Shown: one piece after another, positions 53,018 to 62,452 of the stretch | How positions within the stretch are numbered: position 1 is the stretch's first letter | Layout of the letters: each line of letters opens with the position of its first letter | Assembly: GCA_017744315.1 (NCBI GenBank) | Contig: JAGIBN010000008.1 | Coordinates: 104,806 to 168,805, forward strand | Reading direction: 5' to 3' | Length of the DNA: 64,000 bases | From: Porphyrobacter sp. | Lineage (GTDB): Bacteria > Pseudomonadota > Alphaproteobacteria > Sphingomonadales > Sphingomonadaceae | Notes under the pieces: generated by a model | What the model saw: the letters and a program-made list of their open reading frames with translations, nothing else | Told to the model about the DNA's origin: nothing | The model's database searches: none | Made by a program: the position numbers and the translations under genes

Positions 53018-54116
53018 CAGATGTCGGTCCTCGTTTCATGGCACGGCGCACGAGGCCAGGAGCGGCGTCCGATTGCCGTCGTACCAGGGTGTAATCCAGG
53101 GTGATGTGGCTCGGCTTGGCAGCCTTGCCGGTGCGGCCGCTACGCAGTTCGGTCGCTAGAAGATCGACCGCCCGGCGCGCCATCTCGGCGATCGGCTGGC
53201 GGATAGTGGTCAGCTCGGGCCAGATGGTGCTGGCGATCGCGGTATCGTCGAAACCACAGACCGAGAGGTCGACCGGCACGTCGAGATGGCGGCGATGCGC
53301 CACCGCGACCACGGCGGCGGCCATGTCGTCGTTCGAGGCGAAGATCGCCGTCGGCGGATCGGGCTGGTCGAGCAGCCGGACAGCCGCGTCGTAGCCCGAG
53401 CGGTAAGTGAAGAGACCCTGCATCACCATGCCGTCGGTCACTTCGAGGCCCGAAGCCTTCATCGCATCGAGGAACCCGGAAAGGCGTTGCCCACTCGCGG
53501 TTTGGTGCGGGTTGCCGATGACGAAGCCGACGCGCTGGTGACCGAGGCCGACGATGTGGGCCGTCATGTCGTAAGCGGCCTGGTATTCGTCGATCAGGAC
53601 CGCCGAGTGTTCCGCATGGGGCCGGCCCGGCCCGACCTGGACCGCCTTGGTCCCCTGCTTTGCAAGCATGTCGAGCAGCGCGGTTTCGTCGCACAGCGGG
53701 GATGGCAGCAGGAACCCGTCGATCCCGCTTTCGACCAGGCGGCGGACCACCTTCTCCTCGTCCTTGTCGAATTCGCACTGTTCGACGACGAGGTGGACGT
53801 CGCTGCGGCTCGCCTGGTCGAGGCTGCCCATCAGCAGTTCGCTGAGGTACGAAGCCGAAGGGTTGGAATAGAGCAGTGCGATGCGGTTCTGCGAGGCGCC
53901 GGCCAGACTACGCGCTGCCCGGTTGGGCTTGTAGTTGAGTTGCTCGATAGCATCGAGCACGGCCTGCCGCGTCTCTTCGCGAACGCTGGGTTCGTTGTTG
54001 GTCACGCGGCTGACTGTCATGGGTGAACAGTTCGCCAGACGCGCGACGTCGTTGATGGTGGGCTGGCCAGATTGCCGCCGATTGATCTTCCGTGGAGGGG
54101 TGCTTTTATCAGCCAT
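53010..54116 (-). CDS. xylR: LacI-family regulator of the xylan/xylose locus
   Basis: LacI/GalR regulator of 368 residues. ATG 54116 follows AGAGG at 6 bases; upstream in-frame codons lack support. The helix-turn-helix reads TINDVARLANCSPMTVSRVTNNEPSVREETRQAV (about 20-55) with the hinge helix NRAARSLAG, and a periplasmic-binding-type sugar domain follows (NRIALLYSNPSASYLSELL onwards). Sits between the GH67 and xylD genes. It is the natural candidate to bind TGGTAGCGCTATCA at 42369 and 56269. The LacI-type AGCGCT core supports this. The inducer is probably xylose or a xylan-derived sugar; symbol by analogy with Caulobacter XylR. Confidence 0.88.
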   Translation of the reverse strand: MADKSTPPRKINRRQSGQPTINDVARLANCSPMTVSRVTNNEPSVREETRQAVLDAIEQLNYKPNRAARSLAGASQNRIALLYSNPSASYLSELLMGSLDQASRSDVHLVVEQCEFDKDEEKVVRRLVESGIDGFLLPSPLCDETALLDMLAKQGTKAVQVGPGRPHAEHSAVLIDEYQAAYDMTAHIVGLGHQRVGFVIGNPHQTASGQRLSGFLDAMKASGLEVTDGMVMQGLFTYRSGYDAAVRLLDQPDPPTAIFASNDDMAAAVVAVAHRRHLDVPVDLSVCGFDDTAIASTIWPELTTIRQPIAEMARRAVDLLATELRSGRTGKAAKPSHITLDYTLVRRQSDAAPGLVRRAMKRGPTSDG

Positions 54117-54184
54117 ATACGCCTCTTTCAGCAGCATCTCGGCTACGGCAAGCTTTTTGCCCAAGGGGATAAGGTAGCGTCACC

Positions 54185-56269
54185 TCAGTTGCCCGGCGCT
54201 TCGGGGAACGTGAGCGAGCGGTAATAGTCGAGCGAATGCTCCGGCGGGCACGTCCCCTCGGGCAGGCCCAAGCCATTCAGCGACTGCCAGTAAGCGATCG
54301 AGGCATCGCGCCACCAGCGCGCTTCCTGCTGCTGAATGCGAAGGAAATCAGCGACATCGGCAAAGCGCTGATCGTCGACGTAAGGTTCGAGCGAGGCCCA
54401 GGTACCGGCCATGCGATCGACTTCGGCCACGCCGTGATCGTAGCGGGCGATGAGCTCGTTCCACAGCGGCTTCCCGGATTGCATCGGGAAATCCCACGGT
54501 AAATGGTGGAACCACAAAAGATATTCGGGATCGGTCTTGCGCGGATCGTTCCACTGCGCGGCGACCGACGGCGCATACTGCGACAGCGCGTTGCTTCCGC
54601 TCGCGGTACGGTCGAAGCCGATGCCGCCCTTGTCGGCGCGGCTGTAGTACATCGGGTTCCACTCGGGCCGGGCGAGGTCGGCCACCCACGGGCCGGGGCC
54701 GTAGTGATGCCCGGTGTCCATCTGGTGCGTCAGGCCGAGCGGGGTCATGTAGTCGACCGCCGCCTGACGGCTCGCCAGCATCATCGACACGACCGCGTCG
54801 AGGAACGCCGGCTCGCGGCTGAAGGTCTGCGCCGCCCACTCGCGCGCGATCGCTTCGCTGGTCAGGCCGGGGTCCCATGCCAGGCGGCCGAAGGCGTACC
54901 AGTTGGCCTGGTCGAAATGCGATCCGCTCCAGTTACGGTCGGAGCCTATATTGGCGACGCCCGCCATTCCGGCCGGAGCGATCACTTGCGCCACTGTGCC
55001 GCCGCGCCCGGTGTCGGCGCGCAGCACTTCCTCCCACATCGGGGCGAGGAACACGAGGTGGGTGGAGAAGCCGAGATATTCCTTGGTGATCTGCGGTTCG
55101 AGCATCAGCCGGGTATGCGGCATGGCCCCGAACAGCGGATGGAACGGCTCGCGCGGCTGGAAGTCGATCGCGCCGTTCTTGACCTGCACGATCACGTTCT
55201 CGTCGAACTTGCCGTCGAGCGGCACGAATTCGGCATAGGCCTGCTTGGCGCGGTCGGTCGCGTCGACTTCGGAATAGACGAAAGCGCGCCAGATCACCGT
55301 GCCCCTGTCGCCGATCGCGCGGGCCATCATGTTGGCCCCGTCGGCGTGGGTGCGGCCATAGTCCTGCGGGCCGGGCTGGCCTTCGGAGTTGGCCTTGACC
55401 AGGAACCCGCCGAAGTCCGGGATCGCGGCATAGAGCGCGTCCGCCCGCTCCTTCCACCACGCCTGCACCCGCGGATCGAGCGGATCGGCAGTGTCGAGCC
55501 CGCCGATCTCGTGCGGCGCCGAAAAGCGGGCCGAGATGTAGAGCTTGATCCCATAGGGCCGCAGCGCATCGGCCACGCGCTTGAGCTTGGGGATGTAGCG
55601 GTCGGTCAGGAAGAGCGGGCTGGCGTTGACGTTGTTCACCACCGTGCCGTTGATGCCAATCGAGGCATTGGCGCGAGCGTAGTCGATCAGCCGCTGGTCG
55701 AGGTGTTCGGGCAACCGCCACCAGTCGAAGATCGAGCGGCCGGAATAGCCGCGCTCGACATGGCCATCGGGATTGTCCCAATGGTTGAGCATGCGCAGCG
55801 GCATGGCAGGCTTTTCGTCGAGATTGACCGAAAGCGGGTCCTTGCCCTGCGATAGTTCGCGAAGCAGCCCGTAAACGCCGTAGAGGCAGCTAGTTTTGTC
55901 AGGTCCGGAAATGCGGATTTCGTCTTCATCGGACGCAACGGTGAAGCGGCCATCACCGTCACCGGCCTTGCAGTCCAATCTAATCACACTGCCGTCCACG
56001 ACGATTTCGTCTGCGTAAACGCCCAGCAGTAACTTCAACCCTCGGTCCAATTCCGCGGCAGCAAGCCGACTAGTCTCGGTCGAGGCTTCTTCCTCAATCA
56101 CGACTCCACTGAATCTGCGCAACCGCTCCAGCGCCTCACCCTCAAGCGGTGCATGGCGCAGCCACAGTGCATAGCCATCCTCAGCCCGCGCCGGACCTCC
56201 GGCCACGAACGCCAGGAACAACACGGCCAGTGCCGCGCAGCGATTGACAAGCCCTCTCCCGATCATCAT
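54185..56269 (-). CDS. GH67 alpha-glucuronidase
   Basis: Secreted alpha-glucuronidase of 694 residues, which removes (4-O-methyl)glucuronic acid from xylo-oligosaccharides. Signal MMIGRGLVNRCAALAVLFLAFVAGG. Family signatures: GVYGLLRELSQG, RMLNHWDNPDGHVERGYSGRSIFDW, NASIGINGTVVNNVNA, the acid in VKANSEGQPGPQDYGRTHADGANM, and KNGAIDFQPREPFHPLFG with LEPQITKEYLG, which hold the base carboxylates. The start is unsure: ATG 56269 and 56266 overlap the operator itself and have no ribosome site, while GGGAGAGG lies after them. Transcribed with lacI-xylD downstream. Confidence 0.9.
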   Translation of the reverse strand: MMIGRGLVNRCAALAVLFLAFVAGGPARAEDGYALWLRHAPLEGEALERLRRFSGVVIEEEASTETSRLAAAELDRGLKLLLGVYADEIVVDGSVIRLDCKAGDGDGRFTVASDEDEIRISGPDKTSCLYGVYGLLRELSQGKDPLSVNLDEKPAMPLRMLNHWDNPDGHVERGYSGRSIFDWWRLPEHLDQRLIDYARANASIGINGTVVNNVNASPLFLTDRYIPKLKRVADALRPYGIKLYISARFSAPHEIGGLDTADPLDPRVQAWWKERADALYAAIPDFGGFLVKANSEGQPGPQDYGRTHADGANMMARAIGDRGTVIWRAFVYSEVDATDRAKQAYAEFVPLDGKFDENVIVQVKNGAIDFQPREPFHPLFGAMPHTRLMLEPQITKEYLGFSTHLVFLAPMWEEVLRADTGRGGTVAQVIAPAGMAGVANIGSDRNWSGSHFDQANWYAFGRLAWDPGLTSEAIAREWAAQTFSREPAFLDAVVSMMLASRQAAVDYMTPLGLTHQMDTGHHYGPGPWVADLARPEWNPMYYSRADKGGIGFDRTASGSNALSQYAPSVAAQWNDPRKTDPEYLLWFHHLPWDFPMQSGKPLWNELIARYDHGVAEVDRMAGTWASLEPYVDDQRFADVADFLRIQQQEARWWRDASIAYWQSLNGLGLPEGTCPPEHSLDYYRSLTFPEAPGN

Positions 56270-56282
56270 GGTAGCGCTATCA
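56244..56282 (+). promoter_or_regulatory. GH3-operon promoter with LacI-family operator (divergent from GH67)
   Basis: Consensus -35 TTGACA (56244-56249), 17 bases, then CATGGT (56267-56272) as a weak -10 towards the GH3-GH3-MFS-GH10 operon. The palindrome TGGTAGCGCTATCA spans 56269-56282. Facing the other way, TTGACT (complement of 56296-56301) is a possible -35 for GH67. The operator starts exactly 25 bases after the first base of the -35, as at 42344/42369. This shared geometry, with identical 14-bp operators, is the best evidence for a common regulon. Confidence 0.85.
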
Positions 56283-56325
56283 AAATTAGCCGCGCAGTCA
56301 AGCGCGACAGGGAGGAGAGGAGCCA

Positions 56326-58743
56326 ATGGCTCACCGAATCAAGGCCGCTCTACTTGCGGCAAGTGCCGGATTTCTAACAGTTTCCAGCCTGGCGACCGCG
56401 CCGGCTTATGCACAACAGCAGTCGGTTCCGACGCGCATCAAGCGGCCGATGGCCGACGCGCCTTATTGGAACGCCTCGCTGCCGGTTGAGCAGCGCGTTG
56501 CCGACCTTCTCGCGCGCATGACGCTGGAAGAGAAAGTCGCGCAAATCATTTCGATCTGGGACAGCAAGCAGCAGATCCAGAACGCCGACTTCACGTTCTC
56601 TCCGCAAAAGGCCGCACAGCTCTATCCCAACGGCCTCGGTCAGATCGCACGACCCTCCGACACGAGCGGCCCCGCCAGCCCGCGAGTGGTACCGCGCCGC
56701 GATATCGATGCCAGCGTGGACTATGTGATCGCCGCGCAGAAGTGGGCGATGGAACAGACCCGGCTCGGCATCCCGATCCTGTTCCACGAGGAATCACTCC
56801 ACGGCTTCGCCGCCCGCGACGCGACGGTGTTTCCGCAGGCGATAGGCCTCGCTTCTTCCTGGGATCCGGACCTGCTGCGAGAGGTGAACAGCCTCATCGC
56901 CGGCGAGGTCCGTGCGCGCGGCGTCCACAATGTGCTCTCTCCAGTAGTGGACGTCGCGCGCGACCCGCGTTGGGGCCGCATCGAGGAAACCTTCGGCGAG
57001 GATCCGTTCCTGGTCGGTGAGCTCGGCGTCGCCTCGGTCGAGGGGCTGCAGGGCGTCGGCACCCAGCGCACCATTGGCCCGGGCAAAGTGTTCGGCACGC
57101 TCAAGCACATGACCGGCCACGGCCAGCCCGAAAGCGGCACCAACGTCGGCCCGGCCCCGATCAGCGAGCGCACCTTGCGCGAGATGTTCTTCCCACCGTT
57201 CCACGAAGTCGTGACCCGCACCGGGATCGACGCGGTAATGGCGAGCTACAACGAGATCGACGGCATCCCGAGCCACGCCAACCCGTGGCTGCTCAACGGC
57301 GTGCTGCGCGGCGAGTGGGGTTACCCCGGCGCGGTCGTGTCGGACTACTATGCGATCGAGGACCTCTCGCGCCTGCACCACATCGCGCCCGACTATAAGG
57401 CGGCCGCGATCATGGCGCTCAACGCCGGGGTCGATGTCGACTTGCCCGAAGGCGGCGGGTTCCGGAACCTGACCGCTGCGGTCCAGTCTGGCGAAGTGCC
57501 GATGGCCTCGATCGACCGGGCCGTCTCGCGCTTCCTGACGATGAAGTTCAATGCCGGCCTGTTCGAAAACCCCTGGCCGGATCGGGCCGAGGCGCGCCGC
57601 TCCAACGGTCCTGCCGGCGTGGCGCTCGCCCGCCGCGCGGCGGATCGTTCGCTGGTGCTGCTCAAGAACGACGGCGTCCTGCCGCTCGCCCTCCCGGCCG
57701 CTGGCGGCGCTAAGCCGACCATCGCGGTGATCGGCCCCAACGCCGACGTCGCCCGTCTCGGCGGCTATTATGGCGAGCCGCGCGCCAGTGTCTCGCCGCT
57801 CGCCGGCATCCAGGCGCTGGTCGGCAACCGCGCCAACGTGGTTCACTCGCAAGGCATCGTCCTTACCGAGAACGACGACTGGTGGGCCGACGAGGTGAAG
57901 CTCGGCGATCCCGAGGCTAACCGTCAGCGCATCGCCCAGGCAGTCGAAGCAGCGAAGGGTGCCGACACGATCCTGCTGTTCATCGGCGATACCGAGCAGA
58001 CCAGCCGCGAAGGCTGGGCCAACTCGCACCTCGGCGACCGGTCGAGCCTCGATCTCGTCGGTCAGCAGCAGGAGCTGTTCGACGCGCTGAAGGCGCTCGG
58101 CAAGCCGATCGTGGCCGTGCTCACCAATGGCCGCCCGCCGAGCTATCCCAAGGTCGCGGAAGAGGCCGATGCGATCCTCGAAACCTGGTACGCCGGAGAG
58201 CAGCAGGGCAATGCGATTGCCGATGCGCTGTTCGGCGTGACCAATCCCGGCGGCAAGCTGCCGGTGACAGTCGCGCGCGAAGTTGGCCAACTGCCGATTT
58301 TCTACAACTACAAGCCCAGCGCCCGGCGCGGTTACCTGTTCAGCGAGGTGACCCCGCTCTATCCGTTCGGCTTCGGCCTGTCGTACACCACCTTCAACTT
58401 CGCCGACCCGACCCTGTCCGCCACCACTATCCGGCCCGGCGACGGAGTCACGGTCCGCGTCGCAGTGACCAACACCGGCAACCGCGCGGGTGACGAAGTG
58501 GTGCAGGTCTATCTGCGTGACGAGGTCAGCTCGGTCACCCGCCCGGTCAAGGAACTGGTCGGGTTCGAGCGCGTGACGCTGCAACCCGGAGAGACCCGGC
58601 AGGTCGAGATCCCGATCCGCTCGGATGCCTTCGCGCTGTGGAACCGCGAGATGAAGCGCGTGGTCGAACCGGGCGAGTTCACCATCATGGCCGGCTCGAA
58701 CTCGCAAGAGGTCAAGAGCGTCAAGCTGACGGTCTCGCCTTGA
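56326..58743 (+). CDS. GH3 family beta-xylosidase-type hydrolase (first of tandem pair)
   Basis: Secreted GH3 enzyme of 805 residues. GGGAGGAGAGGAG precedes ATG, and the Sec signal ends AYAQQ. The barrel shows RVADLLARMTLEEKVAQI, FHEESLHGF, SPVVDVARDPRWGRIEETFGEDP, LKHMTGHGQPESGTN and the nucleophile Asp340 in VVSDYYAIEDL. The C-terminal half has the alpha/beta sandwich and a fibronectin-III-like domain (NTGNRAGDEVVQVYL). This type includes beta-xylosidases; its place with GH10 and GH67 supports xylo-oligosaccharide cleavage. Its stop overlaps the TTG start of its paralogue. Confidence 0.92.
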   Translation: MAHRIKAALLAASAGFLTVSSLATAPAYAQQQSVPTRIKRPMADAPYWNASLPVEQRVADLLARMTLEEKVAQIISIWDSKQQIQNADFTFSPQKAAQLYPNGLGQIARPSDTSGPASPRVVPRRDIDASVDYVIAAQKWAMEQTRLGIPILFHEESLHGFAARDATVFPQAIGLASSWDPDLLREVNSLIAGEVRARGVHNVLSPVVDVARDPRWGRIEETFGEDPFLVGELGVASVEGLQGVGTQRTIGPGKVFGTLKHMTGHGQPESGTNVGPAPISERTLREMFFPPFHEVVTRTGIDAVMASYNEIDGIPSHANPWLLNGVLRGEWGYPGAVVSDYYAIEDLSRLHHIAPDYKAAAIMALNAGVDVDLPEGGGFRNLTAAVQSGEVPMASIDRAVSRFLTMKFNAGLFENPWPDRAEARRSNGPAGVALARRAADRSLVLLKNDGVLPLALPAAGGAKPTIAVIGPNADVARLGGYYGEPRASVSPLAGIQALVGNRANVVHSQGIVLTENDDWWADEVKLGDPEANRQRIAQAVEAAKGADTILLFIGDTEQTSREGWANSHLGDRSSLDLVGQQQELFDALKALGKPIVAVLTNGRPPSYPKVAEEADAILETWYAGEQQGNAIADALFGVTNPGGKLPVTVAREVGQLPIFYNYKPSARRGYLFSEVTPLYPFGFGLSYTTFNFADPTLSATTIRPGDGVTVRVAVTNTGNRAGDEVVQVYLRDEVSSVTRPVKELVGFERVTLQPGETRQVEIPIRSDAFALWNREMKRVVEPGEFTIMAGSNSQEVKSVKLTVSP

Positions 58744-61133
58744 GCGCCGCGACCAGCCGCCGCGGCGCGCTCAAGCTTCTCGGCGGGGGCAGCCTCGCCG
58801 CGCTGGCGATCGGCTACGCGCCGCTGGCGTTCGCGCAGGCGGGCGCGCTGTACAAGGACGCCAAGGCGCCGATCCCGGCGCGCGTCGCGGACCTGATGGC
58901 GCGCATGACCTTGCCCGAAAAGATCGCCCAGATCCGCGCGGCCTGGGCGGGCAAGGGTGACATGATCGACAACCTCACCTTCGTTCCGGCGAAGGCGAGC
59001 GCGGCTTTCCCCGACAGCATCGGCCACGTCACTCGCCCCTCCGACAAGCGCGGCGTTCCCGGCATCACCGGGGCGGCAGGCGGCACCGCGGCCCGCTGGC
59101 GCACGCCGCAGGAAACGGTCGAGTTCATCAACGCGCTGCAACGCTGGGCGCTCGAAGACACCCGCCTCGGCATCCCGATCCTGCTGCACGAGGAATCGCT
59201 CCACGGCTACATGGCCACCGAAGCGACCATGTTCCCGCAGGCGATTGCGCTGGCCGGTGCGTTCGACGCCGACCTGATGCGCCGCGTCCAGTCGGTCATC
59301 GCCCGCGAAGTCCGCGCGCGTGGCGTGCCTTACGTCCTCTCGCCAGTGGTCGACATCGTGCGCGACCCGCGCTGGGGACGGATCGAGGAAACCTTTGGCG
59401 AGGACCCATACCTCGTCGCCGAATTGGGCGTCGCTGCGGTGGAGGGGCTGCAAGGCCCCGGCAAGTTCGAACGCCTCGCCCCCGGCAAGGTCTACGCCAC
59501 GCTCAAGCACATGACCGGCCACGGTCAGCCCGAGTCCGGCAACAACGTCGCCCCGGCCCAGCTGGGCGAGCGGGAGCTGCGCGAGTTCTTCTTCCCGCCG
59601 TTCCGCGAAGTCGTCCGCCGCACCTCGATCGGCGCGGTCATGCCAAGCTACAACGAGATCGACGGCATCCCCAGCCACGCCAACACCTGGCTCCTGGGTG
59701 ACGTGTTGCGCGGCGAGTGGGGCTTCGACGGCATCATCGCCAGCGACTATGGCGGCGTCCATGAACTGGCGACCTTGCACCACGTCGCCAAGGACGAGGC
59801 GGAGGCCGCTCACCTGGCCCTGCTCGCCGGCGTCGACAGCGAGTTGCCCGAAGGCCAGGCCTTCCGCACCCTCGCCGCTCAGGTCGAAGCCGGCACCGTC
59901 CCGGTCGAACTGATCGACCGCGCCTGTGCCCGCATGCTGACCTTCAAGTTCCGCGCGGGCCTGTTCGAAAACCCCTACGGCGACTGGGAAGTCACTCGCA
60001 AGATCACCGGCAATGCGGAGGCCCGCGCTCTGGCGCTCGAAGCCGCACGCAAGAGCCTGTGCCTGCTGACCAACGAAAACGGCGCCCTGCCGCTCGACCC
60101 GGCGAAGATGGGCCGCGTGGCGGTGATCGGTCCCAACCACGCCATCGCCCGCCTGGGCGGCTATTCGAGCATCCCCAAGCAGACGACCAGCCTGATCGAA
60201 GGCCTCAAGCAGATCGCGCCGGGTGCCGACTTCGTCACCGCCCAAGGCGTGTTCATCACCAAGAGCGAAGACCGCTCGGCCGACCTGATCGAACTCGCCG
60301 ACCGCGAACAGAACCTGCGCCTGATCCAGGAGGCGGTCGCCGTCGCGCACACCGCCGACACCATCGTGCTCGCCATTGGCGACACCGAGCAGACCACGCG
60401 CGAAGGCTTCGCCAGGAACCACCTCGGCGACCGGACCGAGATCGACATCGTCGGCGAACAGAACGAATTGGTCGACGCGCTCGCCGCGCTCGGCAAGCCG
60501 CTGATCGTCTGCGCGATCAACGGGCGCCCGCCGAGCTGGCCCAATGTCGTCGCCAAGGCCGATGCCGTGCTCGAATGCTGGTACCCGGGCCAGGAAGGCG
60601 GCGTCGCCATGGCCGAGGCGCTGCTGGGTAAGCTCAACCCGGGCGCCAAGCTGCCGGTCACCGTGGTCCGCAACTCGGGCCAGGTGCCGTACTTCAACGA
60701 CCGCAAGCCCAGCTCGCGGCGCGGCTACCTGTTCGACGACGCGAGCGCGCTGTTCCCGTTCGGGCACGGGCTCTCCTACACCAGCTTCGATATCTCCACG
60801 CCGCGGGTTCCGGCGGGCAGCGTCCCGGCGGGCCAGACGGTCGAGGTCTCGGTCGACGTGACAAACACCGGCAACCGCGCGGGTGACGAAGTGGTGCAGC
60901 TCTACGTCGGCCTGCCCTATCGCTCGGTCACCACGCCGACGATCGCGCTCAAGGGCTTCGAGCGGGTGACCCTGGCGCCAGGCGAAAAGCGCACGGTCGT
61001 CTTCCGCATCGAGCCGCGCCACCTGTCGATCTGGAACCGCGAAATGCGCGAGGTGGTCGAACCCGGCAAGGTTGTGGTCTCCGCCGGGAACAGCTCGGCC
61101 AACCTCAAGCAGGCGGAGTTCACCCTGGCATGA
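58740..61133 (+). CDS. GH3 family beta-xylosidase-type hydrolase (second of tandem pair, Tat-like signal)
   Basis: Paralogue of the preceding GH3, 797 residues, starting at TTG 58740 that overlaps the upstream stop (TTGA). The leader MSAATSRRGALKLLGGGSLAALA has a twin arginine and looks like a Tat signal, unlike the Sec signal of its neighbour. Barrel motifs repeat those of the first copy (LHEESLHGY, SPVVDIVRDPRWGRIEETFGEDP, HMTGHGQPESGNN), with nucleophile Asp336 in ASDYGGVHEL. The fibronectin-like end is nearly the same (NTGNRAGDEVVQLYVG). The likely split of roles, for example chain length or branch, is unknown. Confidence 0.91.
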   Translation: MSAATSRRGALKLLGGGSLAALAIGYAPLAFAQAGALYKDAKAPIPARVADLMARMTLPEKIAQIRAAWAGKGDMIDNLTFVPAKASAAFPDSIGHVTRPSDKRGVPGITGAAGGTAARWRTPQETVEFINALQRWALEDTRLGIPILLHEESLHGYMATEATMFPQAIALAGAFDADLMRRVQSVIAREVRARGVPYVLSPVVDIVRDPRWGRIEETFGEDPYLVAELGVAAVEGLQGPGKFERLAPGKVYATLKHMTGHGQPESGNNVAPAQLGERELREFFFPPFREVVRRTSIGAVMPSYNEIDGIPSHANTWLLGDVLRGEWGFDGIIASDYGGVHELATLHHVAKDEAEAAHLALLAGVDSELPEGQAFRTLAAQVEAGTVPVELIDRACARMLTFKFRAGLFENPYGDWEVTRKITGNAEARALALEAARKSLCLLTNENGALPLDPAKMGRVAVIGPNHAIARLGGYSSIPKQTTSLIEGLKQIAPGADFVTAQGVFITKSEDRSADLIELADREQNLRLIQEAVAVAHTADTIVLAIGDTEQTTREGFARNHLGDRTEIDIVGEQNELVDALAALGKPLIVCAINGRPPSWPNVVAKADAVLECWYPGQEGGVAMAEALLGKLNPGAKLPVTVVRNSGQVPYFNDRKPSSRRGYLFDDASALFPFGHGLSYTSFDISTPRVPAGSVPAGQTVEVSVDVTNTGNRAGDEVVQLYVGLPYRSVTTPTIALKGFERVTLAPGEKRTVVFRIEPRHLSIWNREMREVVEPGKVVVSAGNSSANLKQAEFTLA

Positions 61134-62452
61134 CCATCTCGGCTGCCCCCGGCACGATCCTCAAGGCCGGCGGGCGCTACCGCTGGTCGATCTGCCTGCT
61201 CCTGTTCCTCGTCATCACTATCAACTACGTCGACCGCCAGGTGCTCGGCGTGCTCAAGCCCGTCATCGAGGACGAGATGGGCTGGAGCGAGGTCGACTAC
61301 GGCAACATCGTCACCGCGTTCCAGGCCAGCTACGGTATCGGGCTGCTGGTGGTCGGGCGCTGGCTCGACCGCGTGGGGACGCGCAAGGGCATGGCCATCG
61401 CCATCGCGCTGTGGAGCCTCGCCGCGGTATTCCACGCCGCCGCGCGAACGGTGCTGCAGTTCATCCTCGTGCGCATCGCCCTGGGCGTGGCGGAGAGCGC
61501 TGCCTACCCCGGCGCCGTCAAGTCGGTGGCCGAGTGGTTCCCGCGGCGCGAGCGAGCACTCGGCGTCGGCATCCTCAACGCCGGGGCCAACGTCGGGGTG
61601 CTGATGACCCCGATCGTCGGCATCATGGTGGCGGGGCTCTATGGCTGGCGCGCGGCCTTCCTGGTGACTGGCCTGCTCGGCTTCATCGTCCTGGCTTTGT
61701 GGCTGTGGCTGTTCCGCCAGCCGCATGACCATCCCAAGCTCACGGTCGCCGAGCGCGCCTATATCGAGCAGGACGGCGAGGACCCCGCGGGCGAGCCTCT
61801 CCAGTGGCGCGACGCGATCCGCCATCGGCAGGCGTGGTACTTCATCTGCGGCAAGTTCTTCACCGACCCGGTCTGGTACCTGTTTCTGTTCTGGCTGCCG
61901 GACTTCTTCGCCAAGACCCAGGGGATGGAACTGTTCCCCAAGGGCGACACCGGCATCCTCTCCACCATCGGCCCCGCGCTGATCGGCGTCTACCTGCTGG
62001 CCGACGTTGGTTCGATCGCGGGCGGCTGGATGTCCTCGCACCTGATCCAGCGCGGCTGGAGCGTAAACCGCGCGCGCAAGACGACGCTGTTCGTCGCCGC
62101 GCTGATGGCCCTGCCGATGGTCGGGGTGGTCGGGGCGCCGAACCCGCTGACGGCGGTGCTGATCATCGGCATCGGCACGGCGGGGCACCAGGCGTTCTCT
62201 TCCAACATCTTCGCGATGATCACCGACCTCTATCCCCGCCGCGCGGTCGCTACGATCGCCGGCATGGGCGGCGCCGCCGGTGCGCTCGGCGGGATCCTGA
62301 TCGCGCAGGCGACAGGTTGGACGCTGGAGTTGACGGGCAGCTACCTGCCGATCGTGATCTACGCGGGCCTCGCCTACCTGATCGCCTTCGTGGTCATTCA
62401 ACTGCTGGTGCCGCGAATGGAGCCGGCACCGCTGCGGGAGGCTGCCGCATGA
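61130..62452 (+). CDS. MFS transporter (ACS family, hexuronate-like)
   Basis: Major facilitator of 440 residues with about 12 membrane helices. It opens with VITINYVDRQVLGVLKPVIEDEMGWSE and has the ACS-type GRWLDRVGTRKGMA loop, AESAAYPGAVKSVAEWFPRRERALGVG, and a central loop near residue 200. This matches anion:cation symporters such as hexuronate transporters (ExuT). In this operon it could import glucuronate, methylglucuronate or xylose released by GH67, GH10 and GH3 enzymes. The start overlaps the upstream stop (ATGA). Substrate is inference. Confidence 0.88.
   Translation: MTISAAPGTILKAGGRYRWSICLLLFLVITINYVDRQVLGVLKPVIEDEMGWSEVDYGNIVTAFQASYGIGLLVVGRWLDRVGTRKGMAIAIALWSLAAVFHAAARTVLQFILVRIALGVAESAAYPGAVKSVAEWFPRRERALGVGILNAGANVGVLMTPIVGIMVAGLYGWRAAFLVTGLLGFIVLALWLWLFRQPHDHPKLTVAERAYIEQDGEDPAGEPLQWRDAIRHRQAWYFICGKFFTDPVWYLFLFWLPDFFAKTQGMELFPKGDTGILSTIGPALIGVYLLADVGSIAGGWMSSHLIQRGWSVNRARKTTLFVAALMALPMVGVVGAPNPLTAVLIIGIGTAGHQAFSSNIFAMITDLYPRRAVATIAGMGGAAGALGGILIAQATGWTLELTGSYLPIVIYAGLAYLIAFVVIQLLVPRMEPAPLREAAA

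Noticed and set aside
54171..54184. AGGTAGCGTCACCT-like site before the lacI gene as an autoregulatory operator
   Set aside because: Only about 9 of 14 positions match and the right half is lost; inside the GH67-lacI gap. Kept as possible half-site only.
54503..55855. 450-codon open frame antisense to the GH67 gene
   Set aside because: Codon pattern and composition mirror the GH67 gene; no start site or family.
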